Counted from the stretch's first letter, positions 8,247-15,140 are shown. The stretch: DNA of 16,852 bases from Clostridium sp. CAG:508 (GCA_000435755.1 FR889089.1:1-16852), one strand, 5' to 3'. Program-made: numbers and translations. Notes: a model not told the origin generated them from the sequence alone.

Positions 8247-8275
8247 TTGACATTTTATATAAATGGGTATAAAGT
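8247..8275 (+). promoter_or_regulatory. groESL promoter
   Basis: TTGACA at 8247-8252. The -10 is either TATAAA at 8268-8273 (15-nt spacing) or TAAAGT at 8270-8275 (17-nt spacing). It directly abuts the CIRCE-like operator at 8277, the usual arrangement for HrcA-controlled chaperone promoters. The exact -10 is uncertain. Confidence 0.65.
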
Positions 8276-8276
8276 A

Positions 8277-8303
8277 TTAGCAGTCTTAAAGAAAGACTGC
8301 TAA
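8277..8303 (+). promoter_or_regulatory. CIRCE operator (HrcA site), variant
   Basis: TTAGCAGTC (8277-8285), 9-nt spacer, GACTGCTAA (8295-8303). The known CIRCE consensus is TTAGCACTC-N9-GAGTGCTAA, so 16 of 18 arm bases and the spacer length match. The two differences are mirror images that keep the palindrome perfect. Position, immediately after the groE promoter and ~100 bp before groES, fits HrcA repression of the heat-shock operon. The alternative is that the hairpin (12 bp, followed by TTTTATC) is only the pyrG terminator; both roles are possible. Confidence 0.75.
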
Positions 8304-8389
8304 TTTTATCATATGCAATTAAAAAAGAAAGAAGGCGTGAGCAAAAAAATTCTAAAAAATAAAAATTAGCATATAATAAAATGATTGAT

Positions 8390-8397
8390 AAGGAGGT
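8390..8397 (+). promoter_or_regulatory. groES ribosome binding site (decides start)
   Basis: Perfect AAGGAGGT, 7 nt before ATG 8405. It lies inside the reading frame that opens at the in-frame ATG 8381, which shows that 8381 is not the start. Confidence 0.9.
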
Positions 8398-8404
8398 AAT
8401 TTTC

Positions 8405-8686
8405 ATGTTAAAACCATTAGGAGACAGAATCGTTGTTAAAATGTTAGAAAAAGAAGAAACAACTAAAAGTGGAATTATTTTAGCTGGAAAATCAGAAGAA
8501 AAATCTCAAGTTGCTGAGGTTATAAAAGTAGGAGATGGAACAAATTCAGAAGGAAAAAAAGTTGAAATGGCTATAAAAGAAGGAGATAAAGTAGTTTTAA
8601 ACCAATATGCTGGAACTACTGTTAAAATTGATGGAGAAGAATTAGTTATAGTCAAATATAATGATATATTAGCTATAGTTGAATAG
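8405..8686 (+). CDS. groES: Co-chaperonin GroES
   Basis: 93 residues, typical for GroES (Cpn10), the heptameric lid of the GroEL folding chamber. It begins MLKPLGDRIVVK and contains the mobile-loop region around EETTKSGIILAGKSEEKSQ, then GDKVVLNQYAGT and the C-terminal IVKYNDILAIVE. Start 8405 is chosen over in-frame ATG 8381 because of the AAGGAGGT at 8390-8397. The gene is 16 bp upstream of groEL, in one operon under the CIRCE-like operator at 8277-8303. Confidence 0.97.
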   Translation: MLKPLGDRIVVKMLEKEETTKSGIILAGKSEEKSQVAEVIKVGDGTNSEGKKVEMAIKEGDKVVLNQYAGTTVKIDGEELVIVKYNDILAIVE

Positions 8687-8702
8687 AGAGGAGATAATTA
8701 AA

Positions 8703-10334
8703 ATGTCAAAAGAAATTAAATTTGGCGAAGATGCCAGAAAAAGCCTATTAAATGGCGTAAATAAATTAGCTGATACTGTAAAAGTAACATTAGGACCAAA
8801 AGGAAGAAATGTTGTACTAGATAAAAAATTTGGAGCACCACTAATTACAAATGATGGTGTAACAATTGCTAAAGAAATAGAACTAGATGATCCATTTGAA
8901 AATATGGGAGCACAAATAGTAAAAGAAGTATCTATAAAAACAAATGATGTTGCTGGAGATGGAACAACAACAGCTATGGTATTAGCACAAAATATGATTC
9001 GCGAAGGTGTAAAAAACGTAGCAGCTGGTGGAGATCCAATGGCTATTAAAAGAGGTATGGATAAAGCTGTAGTTTCATCAGTAGATGCTTTAAAAGAAAT
9101 TAGTGTTGAAGTAAGTGGAAAAGAAGATATTGCAAGAGTTGCAAGTATTTCTGCAAACAACCCAGAAGTTGGAGAACTTATTTCAGAAGCAATGGAAAAA
9201 GTATCTAAAGATGGAGTTATTACAATTGAAGAATCTAAAACATCACAAACAGAACTTGATGTTGTAGAAGGAATGCAATTCAATAAAGGATATGTATCAC
9301 CATATATGGTAACAGATACAGAAAAAATGGAAGCTGTTATAGACAACCCATATATACTTATCACAGATAAAAAAATAAGCAATATTCAAGAAATACTACC
9401 ATTACTTGAAAGCTTAATGCAACAATCTGGAAAACTAGTAATTATATGTGATGATATAGAAGGTGAAGCATTATCAACATTAATTTTAAACAAACTAAGA
9501 GGAGTTATAAATGTAGTAGCTGTTAAAGCACCTGGTTATGGAGACAAGAGAAAACAAATGCTAGAAGATATTGCAATATTAACAGGTGGAGAAGTTATTA
9601 CATCAGATTTAGCATTAGAACTAAAAGATACAACAATTGAACAATTAGGTAGAGCAAGACAAATAAAAGTACAAAAAGAAAACACAATTATAGTAGATGG
9701 AATGGGAGATAAACAAGAAATTGCAAAACGTGTAGCTTTATTAAAATCTCAAATTGCAGAAGAAAAGAGCGAATTTGAAAAAGAAAACTTACAAGAACGT
9801 TTAGCAAAAATAGCAGGAGGAGTTGCTGTAATTGGTGTTGGAGCTGCTACTGAAGTTGAAATGAAAGACAGAAAATTAAGAATTGAAGATGCTTTATCTG
9901 CTACAAAAGCAGCAGTTGAAGAAGGTATAGTACCTGGTGGCGGAACAGCATATATTGATATTTTACCAAAAGTTACAGAAGTAGTTGAAAAATTACAAGG
10001 AGATGAAAAAATTGGTGGTAAAATAATTCTAAGAGCATTAGAAGAACCAACAAGACAAATTTCAATAAATGCAGGCTTAGAGCCATCTGTAATATTAGAA
10101 AAAGTTAAAAACAGTCCGGTAGGTGTAGGATTTAATGCACAAACAGATGAATATGTAGATATGAAGAAAGCAGGAATTGTAGATCCTACAAAAGTTTCAA
10201 GAAGTGCGCTTCAAAATGCAGTATCAATAGCGTCAATGATACTAACAACAGAAAGTTTAGTAACAGATAAAAAAGAAGCAAATAGTTGTAAATGTTCAGA
10301 CCATGAACCAACAGGAATGGACGGAATGTATTAG
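8703..10334 (+). CDS. groEL: Chaperonin GroEL
   Basis: 543-residue 60-kDa chaperonin that folds cytosolic proteins in an ATP-driven cage. Signatures include VTLGPKGRNVVLDK, the nucleotide site AGDGTTTA with Asp86, and VVAVKAPGYGDKRK in the apical domain. The late equatorial segment EEGIVPGGGTAYI is also present. Start ATG 8703 has AGAGGAGA at 8687-8694; the in-frame ATG 8679 overlaps groES and has no ribosome site. The C-terminal tail is unusual: instead of the common GGM repeats it reads NSCKCSDHEPTGMDGMY, with a Cys-x-Cys pair. It is followed by a clear terminator, which closes the groESL operon. Confidence 0.98.
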   Translation: MSKEIKFGEDARKSLLNGVNKLADTVKVTLGPKGRNVVLDKKFGAPLITNDGVTIAKEIELDDPFENMGAQIVKEVSIKTNDVAGDGTTTAMVLAQNMIREGVKNVAAGGDPMAIKRGMDKAVVSSVDALKEISVEVSGKEDIARVASISANNPEVGELISEAMEKVSKDGVITIEESKTSQTELDVVEGMQFNKGYVSPYMVTDTEKMEAVIDNPYILITDKKISNIQEILPLLESLMQQSGKLVIICDDIEGEALSTLILNKLRGVINVVAVKAPGYGDKRKQMLEDIAILTGGEVITSDLALELKDTTIEQLGRARQIKVQKENTIIVDGMGDKQEIAKRVALLKSQIAEEKSEFEKENLQERLAKIAGGVAVIGVGAATEVEMKDRKLRIEDALSATKAAVEEGIVPGGGTAYIDILPKVTEVVEKLQGDEKIGGKIILRALEEPTRQISINAGLEPSVILEKVKNSPVGVGFNAQTDEYVDMKKAGIVDPTKVSRSALQNAVSIASMILTTESLVTDKKEANSCKCSDHEPTGMDGMY

Positions 10335-10340
10335 AAATAA

Positions 10341-10375
10341 AAAATGGTAACTTTTAAGTTGCCATTTTATTTTTT
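10341..10375 (+). terminator. groESL terminator
   Basis: Stem AAAATGGTAAC (10341-10351) with GTTGCCATTTT (10358-10368; one G-U pair), loop TTTTAA, then ATTTTTTC. It starts 6 bp after the groEL stop. Confidence 0.85.
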
Positions 10376-10386
10376 CTTGACATATA

Positions 10387-10395
10387 TGTTATAAT
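10387..10395 (+). promoter_or_regulatory. Extended -10 promoter for mtaB
   Basis: TGTTATAAT: an extended -10 (TGn) joined to a perfect TATAAT at 10390-10395. A TTGACA at 10377-10382 is only 7 nt upstream, too close to act as the -35 of this box. The predicted start near 10402 is ~24 nt before ATG 10426, whose ribosome site is AGAGGA. Confidence 0.6.
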
Positions 10396-10425
10396 ATTCT
10401 AAGTAATAATAGAAAGAGGAATTAT

Positions 10426-10479
10426 ATGAAAACAGTAGCGTTTTGTACTTTAGGATGGAAGTTAGTTCAATCAGTATGA
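10426..10479 (+). pseudogene. Detached original mtaB start (17 codons, then stop)
   Basis: ATG 10426, with promoter and ribosome site, encodes MKTVAFCTLGWKLVQSV and then TGA 10477-10479. The first ten residues are a normal MtaB N-terminus. If the 268 bp at 10458-10725 are removed, TG of codon 11 (10456-10457) joins T10726 and the frame continues MKTVAFCTLGCKVNQYE straight into the rest of mtaB. This fragment therefore appears to be the original 5' end, cut off by the insertion of two 134-bp units. Confidence 0.6.
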
Positions 10480-10591
10480 AAAATAAAAATGGGAAAAATT
10501 AAAAAAACAAAAATCGCTGAAAGGTAGTAATAGTATGGAAAACAAAGAAAATAAAAGGAAAAAGACCGTTGCTCTATTTACATTGCGGTTG
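10458..10591 (+). repeat. 134-bp tandem unit, copy 1, inserted in mtaB
   Basis: It differs from copy 2 by one base (G10557 versus A10691). The unit begins with GAAGTTAGTTCAATC, contains an A-rich spacer, a weak ribosome site GAAAGG and an ATG at 10535, and ends in ACATTGCGGTTG. The ATG opens a 33-codon ORF (10535-10636) whose start, MENKENKRKKTVALFTL, imitates an MtaB N-terminus. Confidence 0.9.
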
Positions 10592-10725
10592 GAAGTTAGT
10601 TCAATCAGTATGAAAAATAAAAATGGGAAAAATTAAAAAAACAAAAATCGCTGAAAGGTAGTAATAGTATGGAAAACAAAGAAAATAAAAAGAAAAAGAC
10701 CGTTGCTCTATTTACATTGCGGTTG
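10592..10725 (+). repeat. 134-bp tandem unit, copy 2, inserted in mtaB
   Basis: Second copy of the unit, offset exactly 134 bp, identical except one base. Its ATG (10669) reads MENKENKKKKTVALFTL. One extra C near 10720 then shifts the frame; without that base the reading would run as TLGCKVNQYE into mtaB. The near identity means a recent duplication or an assembly product. Confidence 0.9.
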
Positions 10726-11938
10726 TAAAGTAAATCAATATGAAACAAATGCAATGATGCAAAAAATGATTGAAGCAGGTTATAAAGTAGTAGACTTTGA
10801 AACAAAAGCAGATATCTATATTATAAATACATGTACAGTAACAAATATGGCAGATAAAAAATCAAGACAAATGTTAAGAAGAGTAAAAGAAATAAATCCG
10901 GAAGCCATTTTAGTTGCTGTTGGCTGTTATGCTCAAGTGGCAAAAGAAAAGCTAGAGCAAATACCAGAAATTGATTTAATACTTGGAATAAATGAAAAAA
11001 ATGATATTGTAAAATATGTAGAGCAAGCTAGTAAGAATACATATGTGTCAGATGTATTACATCAAACTGAGTTCTTAGACTTTGGAGATGTTACATACAC
11101 AGAAAAAACAAGAGCAGTAATAAAGGTACAAGATGGATGTAATCAGTTTTGTTCATATTGCATAATTCCTTATGCAAGAGGACGTATTAGAAGCAGAAAG
11201 CCAGAAAGTGTAATAAAAGAAATTACAGATGTTGCAAAAGAAGGTATAAAAGAAGTAGTTATAACAGGTATTCATATAGCGTCTTATGGAAAAGACTTTA
11301 ACACAGAGTATAGGCTAATTGACTTATTAGAAGAAATCCAAAAAGTAAACGGAATACAAAGAATACGTTTAGGTTCATTAGAACCAACACTAATAACAGA
11401 AGAATTTGTAACAAGACTTAAAAAACTTTCAAAAATATGTGACCACTTTCATTTATCATTACAAAGTGGATGCGATGAAACATTAAAAAGAATGAATAGA
11501 AAATATACAACGGATCAATTTAGACATGTAGTAGAATTGCTTAGAAATGCATATCCAGAAGTACATTTAACAACAGATGTTATAGTTGGGTTTCCAGGAG
11601 AAACAGAAGAAGAGTTTAACAAAACTTATGAGTTTTTAAAAGAAATAAAATTTTATAAAATGCATGTATTTAAGTATTCGCCAAGAAGCGGAACAGTTGC
11701 TGCTAAAATGCCTAATCAAATAGATGGAAATATAAAAGAAGAGAGAAGCAATAAACTAATAGAGCTATCAGATGAAAACGAGAAAGAGTATAATCAAAAA
11801 TACATAGGCAAAGAAGTAGAAGTACTATTGGAAGAACGAGAAGGAGAATATTTGAAAGGACATACTACAAACTATATGGTAGTAAAAATGAAAACTAACG
11901 AAAATCTTGAAAATACAATACAAAAAGTAACTGTGTAA
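10703..11938 (+). CDS. mtaB: tRNA t6A37 methylthiotransferase MtaB (5' end disturbed)
   Basis: Radical-SAM methylthiotransferase that converts t6A37 to ms2t6A37 in tRNAs reading ANN codons. Using this frame's numbering, the N-terminal cluster cysteines are Cys8 (GCKVNQYE), Cys44 (NTCTVTN) and Cys75 (VGCYAQ). The radical-SAM cluster is Cys146-x3-Cys150-x2-Cys153 (CNQFCSYC), and a TRAM-like domain ends the protein. 411 residues is a little short. The listed start is the first in-frame one (TTG 10703), but it has no good ribosome site and loses the usual first beta strand. The natural starts appear to be ATG 10426 (if the 268-bp insertion is removed) or ATG 10669 (if one extra C near 10720 is skipped). 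The catalytic body is intact; whether it is well translated is uncertain. Confidence 0.88.
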   Translation: MLYLHCGCKVNQYETNAMMQKMIEAGYKVVDFETKADIYIINTCTVTNMADKKSRQMLRRVKEINPEAILVAVGCYAQVAKEKLEQIPEIDLILGINEKNDIVKYVEQASKNTYVSDVLHQTEFLDFGDVTYTEKTRAVIKVQDGCNQFCSYCIIPYARGRIRSRKPESVIKEITDVAKEGIKEVVITGIHIASYGKDFNTEYRLIDLLEEIQKVNGIQRIRLGSLEPTLITEEFVTRLKKLSKICDHFHLSLQSGCDETLKRMNRKYTTDQFRHVVELLRNAYPEVHLTTDVIVGFPGETEEEFNKTYEFLKEIKFYKMHVFKYSPRSGTVAAKMPNQIDGNIKEERSNKLIELSDENEKEYNQKYIGKEVEVLLEEREGEYLKGHTTNYMVVKMKTNENLENTIQKVTV

Positions 11939-11941
11939 ATA

Positions 11942-11970
11942 TTGCATTCTATATGTAAATGTTATATAAT
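11942..11970 (+). promoter_or_regulatory. Sigma-A promoter for alaS
   Basis: TTGCAT (11942-11947), 17-nt spacer, TATAAT (11965-11970). The start near 11977 leaves a leader of ~26 nt, too short for a T-box, so alaS is not under T-box control here. Confidence 0.75.
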
Positions 11971-12002
11971 TTAAGCTATGAAGATGAGAAAAGAGGAATA
12001 GT

Positions 12003-13757
12003 ATGAAAGCAATAGAAATAAGAAACAAATATTTAAACTTTTTTAAAGCACACGGACATAAAGTAATTCCAAGTGCTCCGCTAATACCAGAAAACGACCC
12101 ATCTGTATTATTTACAACAGCTGGAATGCAACCATTAGTGCCATATTTATTAGGTGAAAAACATCCAGCAGGAACAAGAATTACAGATTATCAAAAATGT
12201 TTAAGAACAAACGATATAGATGAAGTAGGAGATAACCGTCACCTAACATTTTTTGAGATGTTAGGAAACTGGTCATTAGGAGACTATTTTAAAGATGAAG
12301 CAATTAGCATGAGCTATGAATTCTTAACAAAAGAATTAGGAATAGATCCAAGCAAATTGTCAGTTACATGTTTTGCTGGTGACGAACATGCACCAAGAGA
12401 TACAGTAGCAGCAGAAGCATGGAAAAGGGCAGGAATACCAGAAGAAAGAATATATTTCTATGACAAAGATAATAACTGGTGGATTGCAGGAGACGAAGGA
12501 CCATGCGGACCAGATACAGAAATGTTCTTGGATACAGGAAAACCTGCATGTTCAGACAGTTGTCAACCATCATGTGGTTGTGGTAAATATGTTGAAATTT
12601 GGAATGATGTATTTATGGAATATTACCAAGCAAAAGATGGTTCTATTACAAAATTAAAACAACAAAATGTTGATACAGGTTTTGGACTAGAAAGAATGAC
12701 AATGCTATTACAGGGCAAAGAAACTCCATTTGATACAGAACTATTTGCACCAGTAATGGACAAACTAAAAGAATTAGCTAAACAAGATAATATTGAAAGT
12801 AGAAGAATTGTTGCAGAACATTTACGTGCAAGTATGATGGTTATAGCAGATGGTGGTAGACCAAGCAATATAGATCGTGGATATGTATTAAGAAAATTAA
12901 TTAGAAGAATGACAAGACATTTAAATAAACTACAAATAGATTTAAATGAAATTGGTGGATTAGTTGATTTGTATGTAGAAACATTAAAAGAATTCTACCC
13001 TGAATTAGTTGAAAATAGAGAAACAATCAAAGAAGTTATATTAGCAGAAAAAGATAAATTTGTTAAAACATTATCACATGGTGAAAAAGAATTTGAAAAA
13101 GTAGTAAACAAATTAAAACAAGAAAATAAAAACACAATTGATGGTTACACTATTTTTAAACTATATGAAACATATGGATTTCCACCAGAAATTACAGCAG
13201 ATTTAGCAAAAGAGCAAGGCTTAGAAATCGATACATCTGAATTTGATAAATTATTTAAAGAGCATCAAGAAAAATCAAGAATGGGTAGTGAGCAAAAATT
13301 TAAAGGTGGACTAGCTGAACAAAATGAACAAACAACTAAATATCATACAGCAACTCACTTACTACATAAAGCATTAAAAATAGTATTAGGGGACCATGCA
13401 AATCAATGTGGTTCAAATATCACAACAGAAAGATTAAGATTTGACTTTACACATTCAGAAAAAATGACACCAGAACAATTAGCTAAAGTAGAAGAAATTG
13501 TAAATGAGCAAATTAAACGTGATTTACCTGTAACATGTGAAGAGATGACATTAGAAGAAGCAAAAGCATCTGGAGCAACAGGACTATTTGAAAATAAATA
13601 TGGTGACAGAGTTAAGGTATATACAATAGGAGATTTTAGTAAAGAAATTTGTGGTGGACCTCATGTTAAACATACAGGAGAATTAGGACACTTCAAAATT
13701 AAAAAGGAAGAATCAAGTTCAGCAGGAGTTAGACGTATTAAGGCGATTTTAGAATAA
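12003..13757 (+). CDS. alaS: Alanine--tRNA ligase, short form without C-Ala domain
   Basis: 584 residues against ~870 for standard AlaRS. The class II aminoacylation core is complete, with motif 1 around FTTAGMQPLVPY, motif 2 around NRHLTFFEMLGNWS, and motif 3 in TGFGLERMTMLLQG. The tRNA-recognition region follows. The editing domain is present with its metal-site residues His448, His452 (HTATH), Cys550 and His554 (CGGPH), so mischarged Ser/Gly-tRNA clearance should be kept. The protein ends at RRIKAILE right after the editing domain; no downstream sequence encodes a C-Ala domain, because the HIT gene starts 13 bp later. A cysteine-rich insert, Cys183-x3-Cys187-x3-Cys191-x-Cys193, looks metal binding. 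Ribosome site AGAGGA. This appears to be a natural short form, not a frameshift. Confidence 0.95.
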   Translation: MKAIEIRNKYLNFFKAHGHKVIPSAPLIPENDPSVLFTTAGMQPLVPYLLGEKHPAGTRITDYQKCLRTNDIDEVGDNRHLTFFEMLGNWSLGDYFKDEAISMSYEFLTKELGIDPSKLSVTCFAGDEHAPRDTVAAEAWKRAGIPEERIYFYDKDNNWWIAGDEGPCGPDTEMFLDTGKPACSDSCQPSCGCGKYVEIWNDVFMEYYQAKDGSITKLKQQNVDTGFGLERMTMLLQGKETPFDTELFAPVMDKLKELAKQDNIESRRIVAEHLRASMMVIADGGRPSNIDRGYVLRKLIRRMTRHLNKLQIDLNEIGGLVDLYVETLKEFYPELVENRETIKEVILAEKDKFVKTLSHGEKEFEKVVNKLKQENKNTIDGYTIFKLYETYGFPPEITADLAKEQGLEIDTSEFDKLFKEHQEKSRMGSEQKFKGGLAEQNEQTTKYHTATHLLHKALKIVLGDHANQCGSNITTERLRFDFTHSEKMTPEQLAKVEEIVNEQIKRDLPVTCEEMTLEEAKASGATGLFENKYGDRVKVYTIGDFSKEICGGPHVKHTGELGHFKIKKEESSSAGVRRIKAILE

Positions 13758-13769
13758 GGAGAATAAAGT

Positions 13770-14114
13770 ATGGATGATTGTGTTTTTTGTAAAATAATAA
13801 AAGGAGAAATTCCTTCAGAAAAAGTATATGAAGATGAAGATGTTATTGCATTTAAAGATATTAACCCAGTAACTCCAATTCATATATTAGTAATACCAAA
13901 AAAACATATAGCAACTTTACTTGATGTTACTGAAGAAGACAGCCATTTAATCAGCAAATTATTTGTTGCTATAAATAAAATAGCAAAACAAATTGGAATA
14001 GAAGAAAGCGGATTCAGAATAGTTGCTAATTGTGGAAAAGATTCTGGACAAGAAGTAATGCATATACATTTCCATTTATTAGCTGGACAAAAAATGGGAC
14101 CAAAAGTTGTTTAA
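13770..14114 (+). CDS. HIT-family (HINT-like) nucleotide hydrolase
   Basis: 114 residues, full length for a bacterial HINT-type protein. It begins MDDCVFCKIIKGEIPSEKVYED with the Cys4/Cys7 pair common in this family. The HIT motif HIHFHLL supplies His98, His100 and His102, of which the central one is normally the nucleophile. Such enzymes cleave purine nucleoside phosphoramidates, and some act on aminoacyl-adenylates. Its position 13 bp after alaS, with AAGGAG overlapping the alaS stop, indicates co-transcription and is suggestive of clearing adenylate by-products, though that link is inference. Cytosolic. Confidence 0.95.
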   Translation: MDDCVFCKIIKGEIPSEKVYEDEDVIAFKDINPVTPIHILVIPKKHIATLLDVTEEDSHLISKLFVAINKIAKQIGIEESGFRIVANCGKDSGQEVMHIHFHLLAGQKMGPKVV

Positions 14115-14140
14115 TAAGTATAGAAAAATCTGAACATATA

Positions 14141-14149
14141 TGGTATAAT
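14141..14149 (+). promoter_or_regulatory. Extended -10 promoter for the sortase gene
   Basis: TGGTATAAT: an extended -10 with perfect TATAAT at 14144-14149; no good -35 at 16-18 nt. It lies in the 66-bp gap between the HIT gene and the sortase, with the predicted start ~25 nt before the ATG at 14181. Confidence 0.6.
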
Positions 14150-14180
14150 TTATGTATATGAGTTATAAGGAGGAGTACAA

Positions 14181-14876
14181 ATGTTAAATAGTAAATATAG
14201 TAAAGTATTAACAATAATTTTAATAATAGCTATTGTTATAATAGTTGGACTTTTAGTATTTATTGGAATTGACTGGTATAAAGCATATACGGTGGGAAAA
14301 GATACACAAAACTCTCTTGACCAGTTTAACAGCTATATTGAAAATAATCAAAACAATGATAATAATGCTAATTTTGAAAATAATATAGATAATAACAATA
14401 TAATAGAAGAACCAAACAACAATAATATAATAGAAGAGCCAAGCGATAACAATAATAACTCAAACTCTGAAGGACTTACATATAAAGGATTTAAAGTAGC
14501 AGGAGTTATAGAAATACCAAAAACTAAAGTGAAATATAATGTACTAGATGATCCATCTGCAAAAGCAATGGAAGTTGGTATTACTATAATATATGGACCA
14601 GGGCTTAATCAAACAGGAAATACAGTATTAGCTGGACATAATTACAGAAATGGAACATTTTTCTCAAATAATAACAAATTATCTTCAGGAGATAAAATTT
14701 ATATAACAGACTTATCAGGTAAAAAAGTCACATATACAATATACAAAAAATATAAAACAGATCCAAACGACTTTAGCTATGCAACAAGAAATACAAATGG
14801 AAAAAGAGAAATTTCATTAACTACTTGTACAGACGATTCAAGTGCAAGAATAATAATTTGGGCAAAAGAAGACTAA
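14181..14876 (+). CDS. Sortase, class not assigned
   Basis: 231 residues. Residues ~8-30 form a membrane anchor. Residues ~50-97 are an Asn-rich, low-complexity linker with the block NNIIEEP twice. The sortase beta-barrel follows, with catalytic His153 (LAGHNYRNG), Cys216 (LTTCTDD) and Arg223 (ARIII). It would be a cell-surface transpeptidase that attaches sorting-signal proteins to peptidoglycan or builds pili. No LPXTG-type substrate or pilin gene is nearby, so it may be a housekeeping-type enzyme. The sequence around the active site looks nearest to class B/D enzymes, but I cannot decide. Start ATG 14181 follows AAGGAGG (14167-14173). Its own extended -10 promoter lies upstream. Confidence 0.93.
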   Translation: MLNSKYSKVLTIILIIAIVIIVGLLVFIGIDWYKAYTVGKDTQNSLDQFNSYIENNQNNDNNANFENNIDNNNIIEEPNNNNIIEEPSDNNNNSNSEGLTYKGFKVAGVIEIPKTKVKYNVLDDPSAKAMEVGITIIYGPGLNQTGNTVLAGHNYRNGTFFSNNNKLSSGDKIYITDLSGKKVTYTIYKKYKTDPNDFSYATRNTNGKREISLTTCTDDSSARIIIWAKED

Positions 14877-14922
14877 TATTTAATACTAAAATAAAAAATA
14901 TAAACTATTTAATGAATTTGTA

Positions 14923-14952
14923 TTGACAAATATGGTTAAAATATTGTAAAAT
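14923..14952 (+). promoter_or_regulatory. Promoter for the tRNA-His/tRNA-Gln unit
   Basis: TTGACA (14923-14928), 18-nt spacer, TAAAAT (14947-14952). A small leader hairpin, AATGCG (14957-14962) with CGCATT (14969-14974), lies between the start site and the mature tRNA-His 5' end, probably as a processing guide. Confidence 0.75.
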
Positions 14953-14980
14953 TATAAATGCGTGTGAACGCATTATGATG

Positions 14981-15057
14981 GTGGATGTAGCGTAGTTGGT
15001 TAACGCGCCAGTTTGTGGCACTGGAGACCGTGGGTTCGAGTCCCATCTTCCACCCCA
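14981..15057 (+). tRNA. tRNA-His (anticodon GTG)
   Basis: Complete cloverleaf with encoded CCA (15055-15057). D stem GCGT/ACGC, anticodon stem CCAGT/ACTGG with GTG at 15015-15017, T arm GTGGG-TTCGAGT-CCCAT. The base before position 1 is G (14980) and the discriminator is C (15054), the G-1:C73 pair that marks tRNA-His. The acceptor stem GTGGATG/CTTCCAC has one T-T mismatch (14986 with 15048). The GTG anticodon makes it an expected queuosine target. Confidence 0.95.
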
Positions 15058-15062
15058 TATAA

Positions 15063-15137
15063 TGGGCTGTAGCCAAGCGGTAAGGCACATGACTTTGACT
15101 CATGCATGCGCTAGTTCGAATCTAGCCAGCCCAACCA
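15063..15137 (+). tRNA. tRNA-Gln (anticodon TTG)
   Basis: Acceptor TGGGCTG/CAGCCCA is fully paired, discriminator A, encoded CCA (15135-15137). Anticodon stem CATGA/TCATG with TTG at 15095-15097; T arm GCTAG-TTCGAAT-CTAGC. It follows tRNA-His by 5 bp and shares its promoter. Confidence 0.96.
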
Positions 15138-15138
15138 A
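15115..15138 (+). repeat. Direct repeat 1 (att-like), 3' end of tRNA-Gln
   Basis: 24 bp, from the T loop to one base past the CCA of tRNA-Gln. Repeated exactly at 15256-15279. Confidence 0.85.
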
Positions 15139-15140
15139 AT

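Noticed and set aside
8381..8404. In-frame upstream ATG for groES
   Set aside because: The perfect ribosome site lies downstream of it, so translation starts at 8405.
10377..10395. TTGACA and TATAAT as one promoter before mtaB
   Set aside because: The spacing is only 7 nt; I read it as an extended -10 promoter instead.
10458..10725. CRISPR array or known insertion sequence
   Set aside because: Two long adjacent copies without spacers, no transposase and no terminal inverted repeats.
11941..12002. T-box riboswitch before alaS
   Set aside because: The promoter leaves only ~26 nt of leader, with no specifier loop or terminator.
14905..15090. Minus-strand ORF over tRNA-His containing GGRWDSNPRSPVPQTGA
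   Set aside because: This is the usual false ORF read antisense through tRNA genes.
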